Positions 36,036 through 43,936 of a stretch of 44,458 nt of DNA are shown piece after piece. The notes beneath the pieces are model-generated. The model did not search any database. It worked only from the letters and a program-made list of their open reading frames with translations, and was not told the origin of the DNA. The position numbers and the translations under genes are program-made. The stretch spans positions 1 through 44,458 of the forward strand of contig JAITHV010000011.1 in the NCBI GenBank assembly GCA_031279835.1, in the 5' to 3' direction. Source of the stretch: Coriobacteriales bacterium. Its GTDB lineage: Bacteria; Actinomycetota; Coriobacteriia; Coriobacteriales; UBA8131. Numbering within the stretch: position 1 is the first letter of the stretch; every line of letters begins with the position of its first letter.

Positions 36036-37253
36036 CTACGCCTTGAACACCCGAGCGAAGCGCCGCTTGCCTACTTGAACGACCGCGCCGTCGATGACGG
36101 CAGGCTCGACGCGGTAGCCGCCCTCTGTGAGGGCAGCCCCCGCCAACTTGACGCCCCCGCCGTCGATGAGGCGGCGCGCCTCTCCTGCACTTGCTGCAAA
36201 CCCCAGCTCTACGAGCACTGCGGGCAGGTACACCAGGCCGTCCTCGCCACATGCAAGCGAAAGCCCTGCCTCCTGAATCTCTTCCGGCAACTCGCGCTGC
36301 TTGAACAGGCGGTCAAAGGCAGCCTCGGCCTCACGGGCCGCCTCCTCGCCGTGGTAGGACGTGACGATGTCGGCGGCCAACTGGCGTTTGACGAGGTTAG
36401 GATGCAGCGTGCCGGTCGTAAGCCCTGCCACGATCTGCTCGACCTCATGCGGCGGCAAGCTCGAGGCAAGGTAGAAGTATCGCTCCATAAGTGCGTCGGG
36501 GATACTCATGAGCTTCCCGAACATGTCGTCCGGCGGGTCAGTTATCCCCACGTAATTGCCGTAGCTCTTTGACATCTTCTGAACGCCGTCGATGCCTTCG
36601 AGCAGCGGCAGCGTCAGGCAGACCTGCGGCTCCATGCCCATTTTCTCCATAAGCTCACGCCCTGCGAGGAGGTTAAAGAGCTGGTCGGTGCCGCCAAGCT
36701 CGACGTCGGCGCGCACCTGCACGCTGTCGTAAGCCTGCATGAGCGGATACAGGAACTCGTGCAACGCGATCGGCTGCTGAGACTTGTAGCGTTTGGAGAA
36801 GTCGTCACGCTCAAGGATGCGCGCGACGGTGAAGTTGCTCGCGAGCCTGAGCAAGCCCGAAAGGTCAAGCGGGCGCAGCCAGTCGCCGTTGCGCACGAGC
36901 TCGGTGCGGTCGGCGTCGAGAATCTTGAAGGCCTGCTCCACATACGTCTGGGCATTGGCGTCAATCTGCTCGGGCGAAAGCGGCGGGCGCGTCGAGTTGC
37001 GTCCTGACGGGTCGCCCACAAGCGCCGTCCCGTCCCCGATAATAAGCACCACAACGTGCCCGAGGCCTTGCAGCTGCCGCAGCTTGCGCAACGGGACTGC
37101 GTGCCCGAGATGCAGGTCGGGCGCGGTGGGGTCGACCCCAAGCTTGACGCGCAAGGGGCGTCCCGAAGCGAGCTTGGACTTGAGGGCATCAAGCGGGACG
37201 ATGCTCGCATCACCGCTTTGTATGACACGCAACTGTTCTTCGATGGTGGGCAC
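36036..37253 (-). CDS. tyrS: Tyrosyl-tRNA synthetase
   Basis: Class I synthetase. The 405-residue protein has the TyrRS catalytic motifs PDLHLGHAVPLRK (HIGH class) and VQKMSKSYGNY (KMSKS), the QPIALHEFLYPLMQAYDS block, and a C-terminal S4 RNA-binding domain (AGEARRLIDGGGVKLAG). It starts with GTG 37253, 6 nt after GGAGGAAG, and the initiation region is almost identical to that of rodA. Likely first gene of a tyrS-mtaD unit, with a TATAAT box at 37353-37348 that overlaps the divergent galE -10. A leader of about 88 nt follows; no T-box specifier structure was recognised. Confidence 0.95.
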   Translation of the reverse strand: MPTIEEQLRVIQSGDASIVPLDALKSKLASGRPLRVKLGVDPTAPDLHLGHAVPLRKLRQLQGLGHVVVLIIGDGTALVGDPSGRNSTRPPLSPEQIDANAQTYVEQAFKILDADRTELVRNGDWLRPLDLSGLLRLASNFTVARILERDDFSKRYKSQQPIALHEFLYPLMQAYDSVQVRADVELGGTDQLFNLLAGRELMEKMGMEPQVCLTLPLLEGIDGVQKMSKSYGNYVGITDPPDDMFGKLMSIPDALMERYFYLASSLPPHEVEQIVAGLTTGTLHPNLVKRQLAADIVTSYHGEEAAREAEAAFDRLFKQRELPEEIQEAGLSLACGEDGLVYLPAVLVELGFAASAGEARRLIDGGGVKLAGAALTEGGYRVEPAVIDGAVVQVGKRRFARVFKA

Positions 37254-37347
37254 GTCTTCCTCCGGACGGTCGCTTGGCCAGCCGTCTGCTGACCGTCTGT
37301 CAGTCTAATGTCGCCGCCTCACTCAAGGAAGGCAGCCACAAACGGTT

Positions 37348-37357
37348 ATTATACAAT
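37348..37357. promoter_or_regulatory. Overlapping divergent -10 boxes for tyrS and galE
   Basis: On the minus strand TATAAT (37353-37348) points to tyrS; on the plus strand TACAAT (37352-37357) points to galE. The two share two bases. No -35 match is seen for either. Confidence 0.5.
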
Positions 37358-37440
37358 GACCTTGAGAAGTGCCGAGCGCCTTCTCACTCGATCAGCCATT
37401 CGGCCCGTGCTGCTCGCGCAGGCCAGGAAGCGAGAAGCAC

Positions 37441-38424
37441 ATGAAGGTCCTTGTTGCCGGCGGTGCCGGCTATATCGGAAGCCACGCAGTGTATGAGCTG
37501 GTCCGCGCCGGCCATGACGTAGTCGTTCTCGACAACCTCTCAACCGGCAGGCGTAATGCCGTGCATCCTGCGGCGCGCTTTGTTGAAGGCGACATTCGCG
37601 ACAAGGCTTCGGTTGTGGCGGCTCTGGCCACAGACGCGCAGAGCGCGCCTTTCGACGTGGCCATGCACTTTGCGGCAAAGCTCATCGTGCCCGAAAGCGT
37701 CACTGAGCCACTAGCTTACTATGAGAACAACGTCGAGGGACTGCGCACGATGCTTACGGGCATGGTCGAGTGCGATGTGCGCAACATCGTGTTCTCATCG
37801 ACGGCCGCAGTGTACGGGGAGCCTTCTGGAGCCGAGTGCCATGAGGACGACCACACGGTTCCAATCAACCCGTATGGCGAGACGAAGCTTGCCGCTGAGC
37901 GCATGATCAAATGGGTCTGCGCGGCCCATGGCATGAACTACTGCATCCTGCGCTACTTCAATGTCGCCGGCGCAGACGAGACGCTTGAGATCGGCCTTGA
38001 CAAAGACCAGCTCACGCACCTGGTGCCGCTTATTATGCAGACAGCGCTTGGCCTGCGTGACAGCTTGTCGATATTCGGCGACGACTACGACACGCCTGAC
38101 GGCACCTGCATCCGCGACTACGTCCATGTGACCGACCTTGCAAAAGCACACGTGCTCGGCGCGTTGTACTTGGTGAACAATAACGCGTCGCTGCTGGCGA
38201 ACCTGGGGTCTGGCAAGGGGTTCTCGGTCAAAGAGGTCGTCGACGCCGCGCTTGGCATATGTCGCTTCGACTATGAGTACGCGCCGCGACGTGAGGGTGA
38301 CCCCGCAAAGCTCATCGCCAACATCGACCGTGCGCGCGCCTTGCTCGGCTGGGAGCCGACACGCGAGCTTTCGACCATACTCGCAAGCGACTATGCGTAT
38401 CGAAAGAAGATCAACCAGGCATAA
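37441..38424 (+). CDS. galE: UDP-glucose 4-epimerase
   Basis: Interconverts UDP-glucose and UDP-galactose for exopolysaccharide or galactose use. The 327-residue short-chain dehydrogenase has GGAGYIGSHAVYELV (NAD Rossmann loop), STGRRNAV, the catalytic Ser in FSSTAAVYGEPSG, and NPYGETKLAAERM (YxxxK). DGTCIRDYVHVTDLAKAH is a GalE hallmark. ATG 37441 lies at the Rossmann start, with GGAAGCGAGAAG upstream; the frame is open to 37369. Monocistronic by position, convergent with the class A PBP gene. Confidence 0.95.
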   Translation: MKVLVAGGAGYIGSHAVYELVRAGHDVVVLDNLSTGRRNAVHPAARFVEGDIRDKASVVAALATDAQSAPFDVAMHFAAKLIVPESVTEPLAYYENNVEGLRTMLTGMVECDVRNIVFSSTAAVYGEPSGAECHEDDHTVPINPYGETKLAAERMIKWVCAAHGMNYCILRYFNVAGADETLEIGLDKDQLTHLVPLIMQTALGLRDSLSIFGDDYDTPDGTCIRDYVHVTDLAKAHVLGALYLVNNNASLLANLGSGKGFSVKEVVDAALGICRFDYEYAPRREGDPAKLIANIDRARALLGWEPTRELSTILASDYAYRKKINQA

Positions 38425-38461
38425 CGAGGCAAGCGGCCGGGATTGTGCTGTTCGGCCGATT

Positions 38462-38510
38462 GCTTGACGACTGCCTCAAGGCCTGCCTGGCCGTGTGGCA
38501 GTCGTCAAGC
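38462..38510. terminator. 14-bp inverted repeat between galE and the class A PBP gene
   Basis: GCTTGACGACTGCC (38462-38475) and GGCAGTCGTCAAGC (38497-38510) pair perfectly around a 21-nt loop that itself contains GGCC-N5-GGCC. The arm includes the PBP stop codon. There is no T tract, so its role in ending either convergent transcript is inferred from position. Confidence 0.55.
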
Positions 38511-40727
38511 GCCGCCTGCGCCTCCCGAGCCGCCACCCCCTCCTGAGCCCGTGCCTGAGCCTGACCCTGTGCCGGGGTTTGACCCTGTGCCCGGATTTGA
38601 CCCCGTTCCGGGGTTTGTTCCCGTCCCAGGGTTTGACCCAGTCCCGGGGTTCGACCCTGTGCCCGGGTTTGACCCCGTGCCGGGGTTTGTTCCCGTGCCA
38701 GGGCTGGGAGTGCTCGTGCCAGTGTTACTGGAATCGTCTTTTTTGGCGTCCTCTTCGTCCTTTTTCTTTTCGTCCTCTTCCGCCTGCTGCTGCCTTCTGG
38801 CCGCTGCGTCGGCCGCAGCTTTCTCCTCAGGAGTCACAAACGAGACAGAGGCGCCATATACGGGGTCAACGCCAGCAGGGAACTCGATGCCCCATCCGTA
38901 TGAGTCAAGAGCGACCTGCATGACGTTACGCCAGACGGGAGTGCAGTTCATCCCGCCAAGGTTGTCAGGTATGTAGCGTGGCTCGGCCACAGCGCCGATC
39001 CAGACGGCGCAAGAGAGCTGCGGGGTATAGCCGACGAACCATGAGTCCTTGAACTCATCCGATGTTCCCGTCTTGCCAGCGACCTCTTGCCCATACAAGG
39101 CCGCCCCGGTGCCCGTGCCATTCGTGACAACGCCCTTCAGTATGTTGGTCGCGGCATAGGCCACCTCGGGCGAGATGACCTGCTCGCCGTTTGGCTCCTC
39201 GCTGATGACGTTGCCGTCCTTGTCCACGATCTTCGTAATGGCAATGGGCTCGTTGTGCACGCCCCCCACTGCCAAGGTGCCGTAGGCAGACGCCATCTCA
39301 AGCGTGTTGGTGCCAATGGATCCTCCAAGGACAACCGAGTTGACAGGGACGACGTTTTTGAGGCCAAGCCGCGTGGCGACGTCGGCTATAGGCTCAGGGC
39401 CGATGGTCCGCACGACGCGCGCGTATGCGGTGTTCGACGAAAGCCACGTTGCCGAGGCGAGGTTGAGCATGCCGAAGCTCGCGTTGCCGTAGTTCTCAAC
39501 CGACCAGTCCCCTATCTTCAGCGGCCCGGAGCCCGAGACAGGAGTGTAGGGAGATATGCCTTCTTCGAGGCATGCTACCAGTGCGAACATCTTGGCCGTC
39601 GAGCCGGGCTGGCGCTCCATTTGCGTGCTCGTCGAGAACTGGTTGACGTAGAAGTCCTTGCCGCCACGCATGGCCTTGATGTGGCCGGTCCCCGGCTCGA
39701 CGGCGGTGAGGCTGACCTCTACATCGGGGTCGAGCATCTCTTCTTTCTCCGCACAGACCCGCTCGGCCTCGGCTTGGAGGTTGAGGTCGATGGTGGTATA
39801 GACCTTCAGGCCGCCCTTGAACACCATGTCGTACGAGTATTTAGTCATGAGTTCCGTACGCACGTACGAAGTGAAATACGGGACCAGGTAGATGCCGTCG
39901 TCAGGCTTGTCCTGTATGTTCAGCACCACGTCGGCGGCCTGCGCGCGCCTGCACTCGTCTTCGGTTATATAATTGTTGACCTGCATACGGTAGAGCACCT
40001 GGTTGCGACGAGCCTTGGCGTCTTCAGGATAAAACACGGGGTTGTTGAAGGTAGGCTGCTGCGGAATGCCGGCGAGCAGGGCCGCCTCTTCCAGCGACAG
40101 CTCGCTGGCGTGCTTCGAGAAGTAGTGCAGCGCCGCCGACTCGATGCCCCAGGCGCCGTCCCCATAGTTGATGGTGTTAAGGTACATCATCAGCACGGCT
40201 TCCTTGCCGTAGAGCTTCTCGACCTCGAGCGCGAGCGTTATCTCGCGAACCTTGCGCTTGGCGGACATCTCGTTTGCCTCGCCGGAGAGGACGGTCTGGC
40301 GCACAAGCTGCTGCGTGATGGTGGACGCTCCCTGCTGGCCACCGAGCATGTCTACTATCGCCGCGCGCGCGATGCCGTAAAGGTCGGCGCCGTTGTGCGA
40401 CCAGAAGCGCTCGTCCTCGATGGCAATCGTGGCGTCGAACACATGCTTTGACACCTGCCCGGCCTCGACAGGTATGCGGTCTTCCAGGTAAAACTGGCCA
40501 AGAACCGTCGTGCCGTCGCTGGCATAAACAGTGGTCTTGAGGTTGACGTTGAATGCTGACAGGTCATCGACGGGCGGCACGTCCTCAAGCCAGCTGTCTA
40601 CCAGGGCGACAGCGCTGGCCACACCGACTCCACACATCAAGACGATTGCGAAGAAGACCGAGGCGAGCACGAATGGTATTATATGTTTCTTAGGCGCTTG
40701 TTTGGCACGTTTCCTTCGTGATGACAT
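38505..40727 (-). CDS. Class A penicillin-binding protein (PBP1A-like)
   Basis: The 740-residue bifunctional enzyme has a basic start and one membrane segment (about 15-40), a GT51 glycosyltransferase domain with IAIEDERFWSHNGADLYGI (catalytic Glu) and GASTITQQLVRQ, and a transpeptidase domain with QPGSTAKMFALVA (SxxK), LSSNTAYAR (SxN) and AGKTGTSDEFKDSWFVGY (KTG). The tail from about residue 665 is low complexity with nine or so GTGSNP/GTGTNP units and a Gly-rich end, probably crossing the wall. ATG 40727 has AAGGAG 6 nt upstream, preferred over ATG 40733, which abuts it. Confidence 0.95.
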   Translation of the reverse strand: MSSRRKRAKQAPKKHIIPFVLASVFFAIVLMCGVGVASAVALVDSWLEDVPPVDDLSAFNVNLKTTVYASDGTTVLGQFYLEDRIPVEAGQVSKHVFDATIAIEDERFWSHNGADLYGIARAAIVDMLGGQQGASTITQQLVRQTVLSGEANEMSAKRKVREITLALEVEKLYGKEAVLMMYLNTINYGDGAWGIESAALHYFSKHASELSLEEAALLAGIPQQPTFNNPVFYPEDAKARRNQVLYRMQVNNYITEDECRRAQAADVVLNIQDKPDDGIYLVPYFTSYVRTELMTKYSYDMVFKGGLKVYTTIDLNLQAEAERVCAEKEEMLDPDVEVSLTAVEPGTGHIKAMRGGKDFYVNQFSTSTQMERQPGSTAKMFALVACLEEGISPYTPVSGSGPLKIGDWSVENYGNASFGMLNLASATWLSSNTAYARVVRTIGPEPIADVATRLGLKNVVPVNSVVLGGSIGTNTLEMASAYGTLAVGGVHNEPIAITKIVDKDGNVISEEPNGEQVISPEVAYAATNILKGVVTNGTGTGAALYGQEVAGKTGTSDEFKDSWFVGYTPQLSCAVWIGAVAEPRYIPDNLGGMNCTPVWRNVMQVALDSYGWGIEFPAGVDPVYGASVSFVTPEEKAAADAAARRQQQAEEDEKKKDEEDAKKDDSSNTGTSTPSPGTGTNPGTGSNPGTGSNPGTGSNPGTGTNPGTGSNPGTGSNPGTGSGSGTGSGGGGGSGGAGGA
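38530..38710 (-). repeat. 18-bp tandem repeats encoding the (GTGSNP)n tail of the class A PBP
   Basis: About 180 bp of near-identical 18-bp units, CCGGGGTTTGACCCTGTG-like in plus-strand view, each encoding Pro-Gly-Thr-Gly-Ser/Thr-Asn. Substitutions are almost all synonymous or Ser/Thr swaps. A likely site of strain-to-strain length change. Confidence 0.88.
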
Positions 40728-40755
40728 GCGCATCTCCTTACTATTGGTTAAACCC

Positions 40756-40766
40756 TGATTATAGCA
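40756..40766. promoter_or_regulatory. Overlapping extended -10 boxes for the class A PBP and U32 genes
   Basis: On the minus strand TGC-TATAAT (40766-40758) is a perfect extended -10 for the PBP gene. On the plus strand TGA-TTATAG (40756-40764) faces the U32 peptidase. The element is close to a palindrome, so both promoters melt the same bases. Confidence 0.6.
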
Positions 40767-40792
40767 TGGGCGCGACAGAGAGACAGTTTGGC

Positions 40793-43495
40793 ATGAGAAT
40801 TGACAATGACCCACCACACAGAGCGCACAAGGTGCCTCTGTCGACCGTGCCGACTGCGCTTTCTGAGCCTTCTGCGCCTCCCGTGTCGCCGGTGATCCCT
40901 GAGCTATTGGCCCCCGCCGGCAACCGCGACGCGTTTTTTGCTGCCCTCGCCGCCGGTGCTGATGCCGTCTACCTCGGAACCGCGGACTTCAACGCGCGGC
41001 GCGGCGCCGACAACTTCAGGCTCGAAGACCTCCGGGGGCTTTGTGACCTGGCGCATCTCGCCGGCAGGAGGGTCTATCTCACGCTCAACACCGCAGTGCG
41101 CGACGAGGAGTTCCATGACGCGCTCGAGACTGCGCGCCAGGCCTGGATGGCGGGCGTAGACGCGGCCATAGTCCACGACCTTGGGCTTGTCTCTGCGCTG
41201 GCGCGCGTCCTGCCAGCGCTGCGGCTGCATGCCTCGACGCAGCTCAACACGCACAGCGCCGAAGGGGTGCTGGCCCTTGCCGCTCTGGGCGTCAAGCGGG
41301 TGACGCTCGCGCGCGAGCTGAGCCTTCAAGATGTTATGGCACTGAGCATGGTGGGTGTTGAGACAGAGGCTTTTGCCCATGGGGCGCTCTGTTTTTGCTA
41401 TTCAGGACAATGCCTCATGTCGTCCATGATCGGCCGCCGCTCGGCTAACCGAGGGCTGTGCGCCCAACCGTGCCGCCTGCCTTGGAAGCTCATAGACACC
41501 TCGACCGGCCGTGCCGTGAAGGCACCGGGAGACCACCTGCTCTCGGCTGCCGACCTGTGCTCCCTGCCTGTTCTGCCCGAGCTCGTGAAGTCAGGCGTCA
41601 GCTCGATCAAGATCGAAGGGCGCATGAAGTCGGCCAGCTACGTGCATACCGTGGTCAAGACCTACCGCGCGGCGCTTGACGCCCTTTGGGTACCTGATGG
41701 CGTCCACACGGGCACAAGCTGTCAAGTCGACGGCAAAGGCGCGGGAGAGGCGCCAGGCATTTCGGGGCTTAACGAGGTGTACTCCCGCGGGTTCACCACT
41801 GCATACCTCGAAGGAGAGCGTGGCAACGCCATGATGAGCTACGCGCGGCCCAACAACCGGGGGTCCGCAGTCGGGCGCGTCGGAGCGCTACATGGCAAGT
41901 TTGTGGGGATAGACCTGAGCGTGCCGTTGAACACTGGGGACGTCCTTGAGGTTTGGACGACCAAGGGCAATTGCACGATACCTGTCGAGCGGCTGTATGC
42001 CAGCGTCGCAGATGCACGCGACGACAAGGAGCTCGAGCACTTCGATGCGCCAGGGCGCGCTTATCTCTTGGCAAAGGGAGCAGTTGGGCTTGGCGACCGG
42101 GTGTTTCGCGTTCGCAACGCCAATGCAGAGAAGGCTCTTCAGGAAGTGGGAGAGAAGGCCTTGTTCGCCGGCAACTGCGGGCTTGTGCCTGTCCAGCTCG
42201 AGGTCACTGCCCGCCTCGGCGAACCGCTCAAGGTTGTTGCCCGCCTTGAGGAGGATGCTCCATGCCAACAGGGCAGTGGCGAGGGCCTCACAAGGCACGA
42301 TGCCGCCGCGCGAATGAAGGGCACCGGGGTTGGCCCGATAGTCGAGAAAGCGCGCACGAAGGCACTTGACGCGCCCGAGGTTGCCGAGCATGCCTCTCGC
42401 CTCGGCGGTACTCCCTTCTTTGCGCGAGGCTGTTCGGTAGACCTCGACGAGAATGTCGGCATGGGGTACTCTGCCCTGCATGCCGCCCGAGCGCGCGCGT
42501 TGGACGATCTCAGCGACAGCCTGCTCGAGCCATGGCATCGTCGGCGGCTCGCCTCTTGTCCCTCAAGCGACTCTCCCACTCCCGCCGCGCGCGGCCGGGT
42601 TGGCCTCGCTGTCCTTGTCCGTAACCTTGCTTGCGCCAAGGCAGCCATGCGCGGCGCTGGAAGCGCTCATGCTGTGACCCTCTACCAGCACGCCTTGTCG
42701 CTGGACGCCGCTGACGAGGAAGGCTGCCCGGCGCATGCCGACGGTCGCATCTTGACTCGTGTGCGCAGCGCTCAGGGCAAGGACACGCGCCTGTGGCTGC
42801 CGGCAGTCATGCATCAAGACGACCTAGCTGACCTGAGGGCGGGCATGGCCGATGAAGCCGGCACCGAAGCCGGCACCGAAGGCGCTGCCGAAGGCGTTGC
42901 CGTCGCAAACAGCCTGGCAGGGATCTCTCTGGCACAGCAGCTTGATTGGCACTGTGAGGCCGGGCCGTCGCTGCCTGTGTACAACTTCGAAGCGTTGGCA
43001 CTGCTCTCGCGACTCGGGGTGAGCCGTGCCTGGCTTGGCCCAGAGCTCTCCTTTGCCGACATCGAGCGACTTGCCCCTTCGTCGCCCCTTGCGCTCGGCA
43101 TATGCGTGAGCGGTTTCACCGAGCTTATGGTCAGCGAGCACTGTGTTCTCATGGCCCAAGGCGCCTGCAACAGGCGTTGCGCCGAGTGCTCTCGGCGCCG
43201 AGCTCCTCGCCTGTTGGAAGACCGAAAGGGCTACCGGTTTTCCGTGCGCACCGATGGCGCAGGGCGCAGCCACATCTACAACGCGGTAGCGCTCGACCTG
43301 CTTTCAGAGATACCGCGCCTCGCCAGCCTCGGGATCACGCGCTTTCTCGTTGACGCGACCCAACTCACCACGGCGCAGACTGAGGAGGAGGTGCGCCGGG
43401 CAGCGCGCGCAGTGAATCTCGCCGTCAGAGGCGCAGGCGCTTTGCCAAAGCGCGAGGGACTGACCACCGGACACCTGTATCGCGGCATGCTCTAG
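40793..43495 (+). CDS. Large U32-family peptidase (collagenase-like/tRNA-rRNA hydroxylation family)
   Basis: A 900-residue member of the YegQ/RlhA/TrhP-type U32 family. The N-terminal half has LLAPAGNRDAFFAALAAGADAVYLG and the signature EAFAHGALCFCYSGQCLMSS, followed by RGLCAQPCR; both Cys pairs fit the iron-sulfur or cofactor site of the family. A DUF3656-like middle domain follows, then a less conserved second half with CNRRCAECSRRR near residue 810. An Ala/Glu/Gly-rich GTEAGTEGAAEGVA insert (about 700) breaks it. Homologs act in tRNA or rRNA hydroxylation or as secreted peptidases; no signal peptide is seen. ATG 40793 is downstream of a promoter -10 at 40759-40764; an ATG at 40766 would precede the transcript. 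Confidence 0.85.
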   Translation: MRIDNDPPHRAHKVPLSTVPTALSEPSAPPVSPVIPELLAPAGNRDAFFAALAAGADAVYLGTADFNARRGADNFRLEDLRGLCDLAHLAGRRVYLTLNTAVRDEEFHDALETARQAWMAGVDAAIVHDLGLVSALARVLPALRLHASTQLNTHSAEGVLALAALGVKRVTLARELSLQDVMALSMVGVETEAFAHGALCFCYSGQCLMSSMIGRRSANRGLCAQPCRLPWKLIDTSTGRAVKAPGDHLLSAADLCSLPVLPELVKSGVSSIKIEGRMKSASYVHTVVKTYRAALDALWVPDGVHTGTSCQVDGKGAGEAPGISGLNEVYSRGFTTAYLEGERGNAMMSYARPNNRGSAVGRVGALHGKFVGIDLSVPLNTGDVLEVWTTKGNCTIPVERLYASVADARDDKELEHFDAPGRAYLLAKGAVGLGDRVFRVRNANAEKALQEVGEKALFAGNCGLVPVQLEVTARLGEPLKVVARLEEDAPCQQGSGEGLTRHDAAARMKGTGVGPIVEKARTKALDAPEVAEHASRLGGTPFFARGCSVDLDENVGMGYSALHAARARALDDLSDSLLEPWHRRRLASCPSSDSPTPAARGRVGLAVLVRNLACAKAAMRGAGSAHAVTLYQHALSLDAADEEGCPAHADGRILTRVRSAQGKDTRLWLPAVMHQDDLADLRAGMADEAGTEAGTEGAAEGVAVANSLAGISLAQQLDWHCEAGPSLPVYNFEALALLSRLGVSRAWLGPELSFADIERLAPSSPLALGICVSGFTELMVSEHCVLMAQGACNRRCAECSRRRAPRLLEDRKGYRFSVRTDGAGRSHIYNAVALDLLSEIPRLASLGITRFLVDATQLTTAQTEEEVRRAARAVNLAVRGAGALPKREGLTTGHLYRGML

Positions 43496-43639
43496 AGGCT
43501 GCTGCCGCGCGCGGGCGCGGTAGTGCTCTTTGTGCCCTGTGGCCACTCTGAGCCTTGTGCGTCCTTTAGAGCCCTGGCATCGCTGAGCAAACACCGAGCC
43601 AACATGCGACAAGCAAGAAACCAGGTGCTTATGGTACGA

Positions 43640-43668
43640 TTGTCGTCAGCACTTCTGTGCCGTAGTAT
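43640..43668 (+). promoter_or_regulatory. Candidate promoter of the tRNA pair
   Basis: TTGTCG (43640-43645), a 17-bp spacer and TAGTAT (43663-43668) lie 45 bp before tRNA-Lys. The rest of the interval 43496-43712 holds nothing I can name. Confidence 0.45.
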
Positions 43669-43712
43669 TACACATGCGGCGCGTCGTATGTGATACGCTA
43701 TTGTAGTTTTAT

Positions 43713-43788
43713 GCGCCGTTAGCTCAGCTGGTAGAGCAGGGGACTTTTAATCCCAAGGTCGCGGGTTCGATTCCCTCACGGCGCACCA
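43713..43788 (+). tRNA. tRNA-Lys (UUU)
   Basis: A complete 76-nt cloverleaf with acceptor GCGCCGT/ACGGCGC, D-loop AGCTCAGCTGGTAGAGC, anticodon loop CTTTTAA with anticodon TTT at 43746-43748, and T-arm CGCGGGTTCGATTCCC. The discriminator A and an encoded CCA follow. Confidence 0.97.
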
Positions 43789-43806
43789 TCTTCCTTTGCA
43801 ATGCGC

Positions 43807-43891
43807 GGGAGCGTGGCGGAATTGGCATACGCAGCGGACTTAAAATCCGTCGCCGCAAGGCTTGAGGGTACGATCCCCTCCGCTCCTACCA
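43807..43891 (+). tRNA. tRNA-Leu (UAA)
   Basis: A complete 85-nt class II cloverleaf with acceptor GGGAGCG/CGCTCCT (one terminal G-U), anticodon loop CTTAAAA with anticodon TAA at 43841-43843, a variable arm CGCCGCAAGGC and T-arm GAGGGTACGATCCCCTC. The CCA is encoded. It follows tRNA-Lys by 18 bp, presumably in one transcript. Confidence 0.95.
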
Positions 43892-43936
43892 GGTTTACCA
43901 GGCATTATGCGTTCTTGTGTGGGGAAACGCAGCCCA

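Noticed and set aside
37254-37340. T-box riboswitch upstream of tyrS
   Set aside because: The leader is only about 88 nt and I could not find the T-box core or an anti-terminator/terminator pair.
39087-40451. Long antisense open frame across the class A PBP gene
   Set aside because: Shadow of a clearly coding gene with all catalytic motifs on the other strand; no independent start signal.
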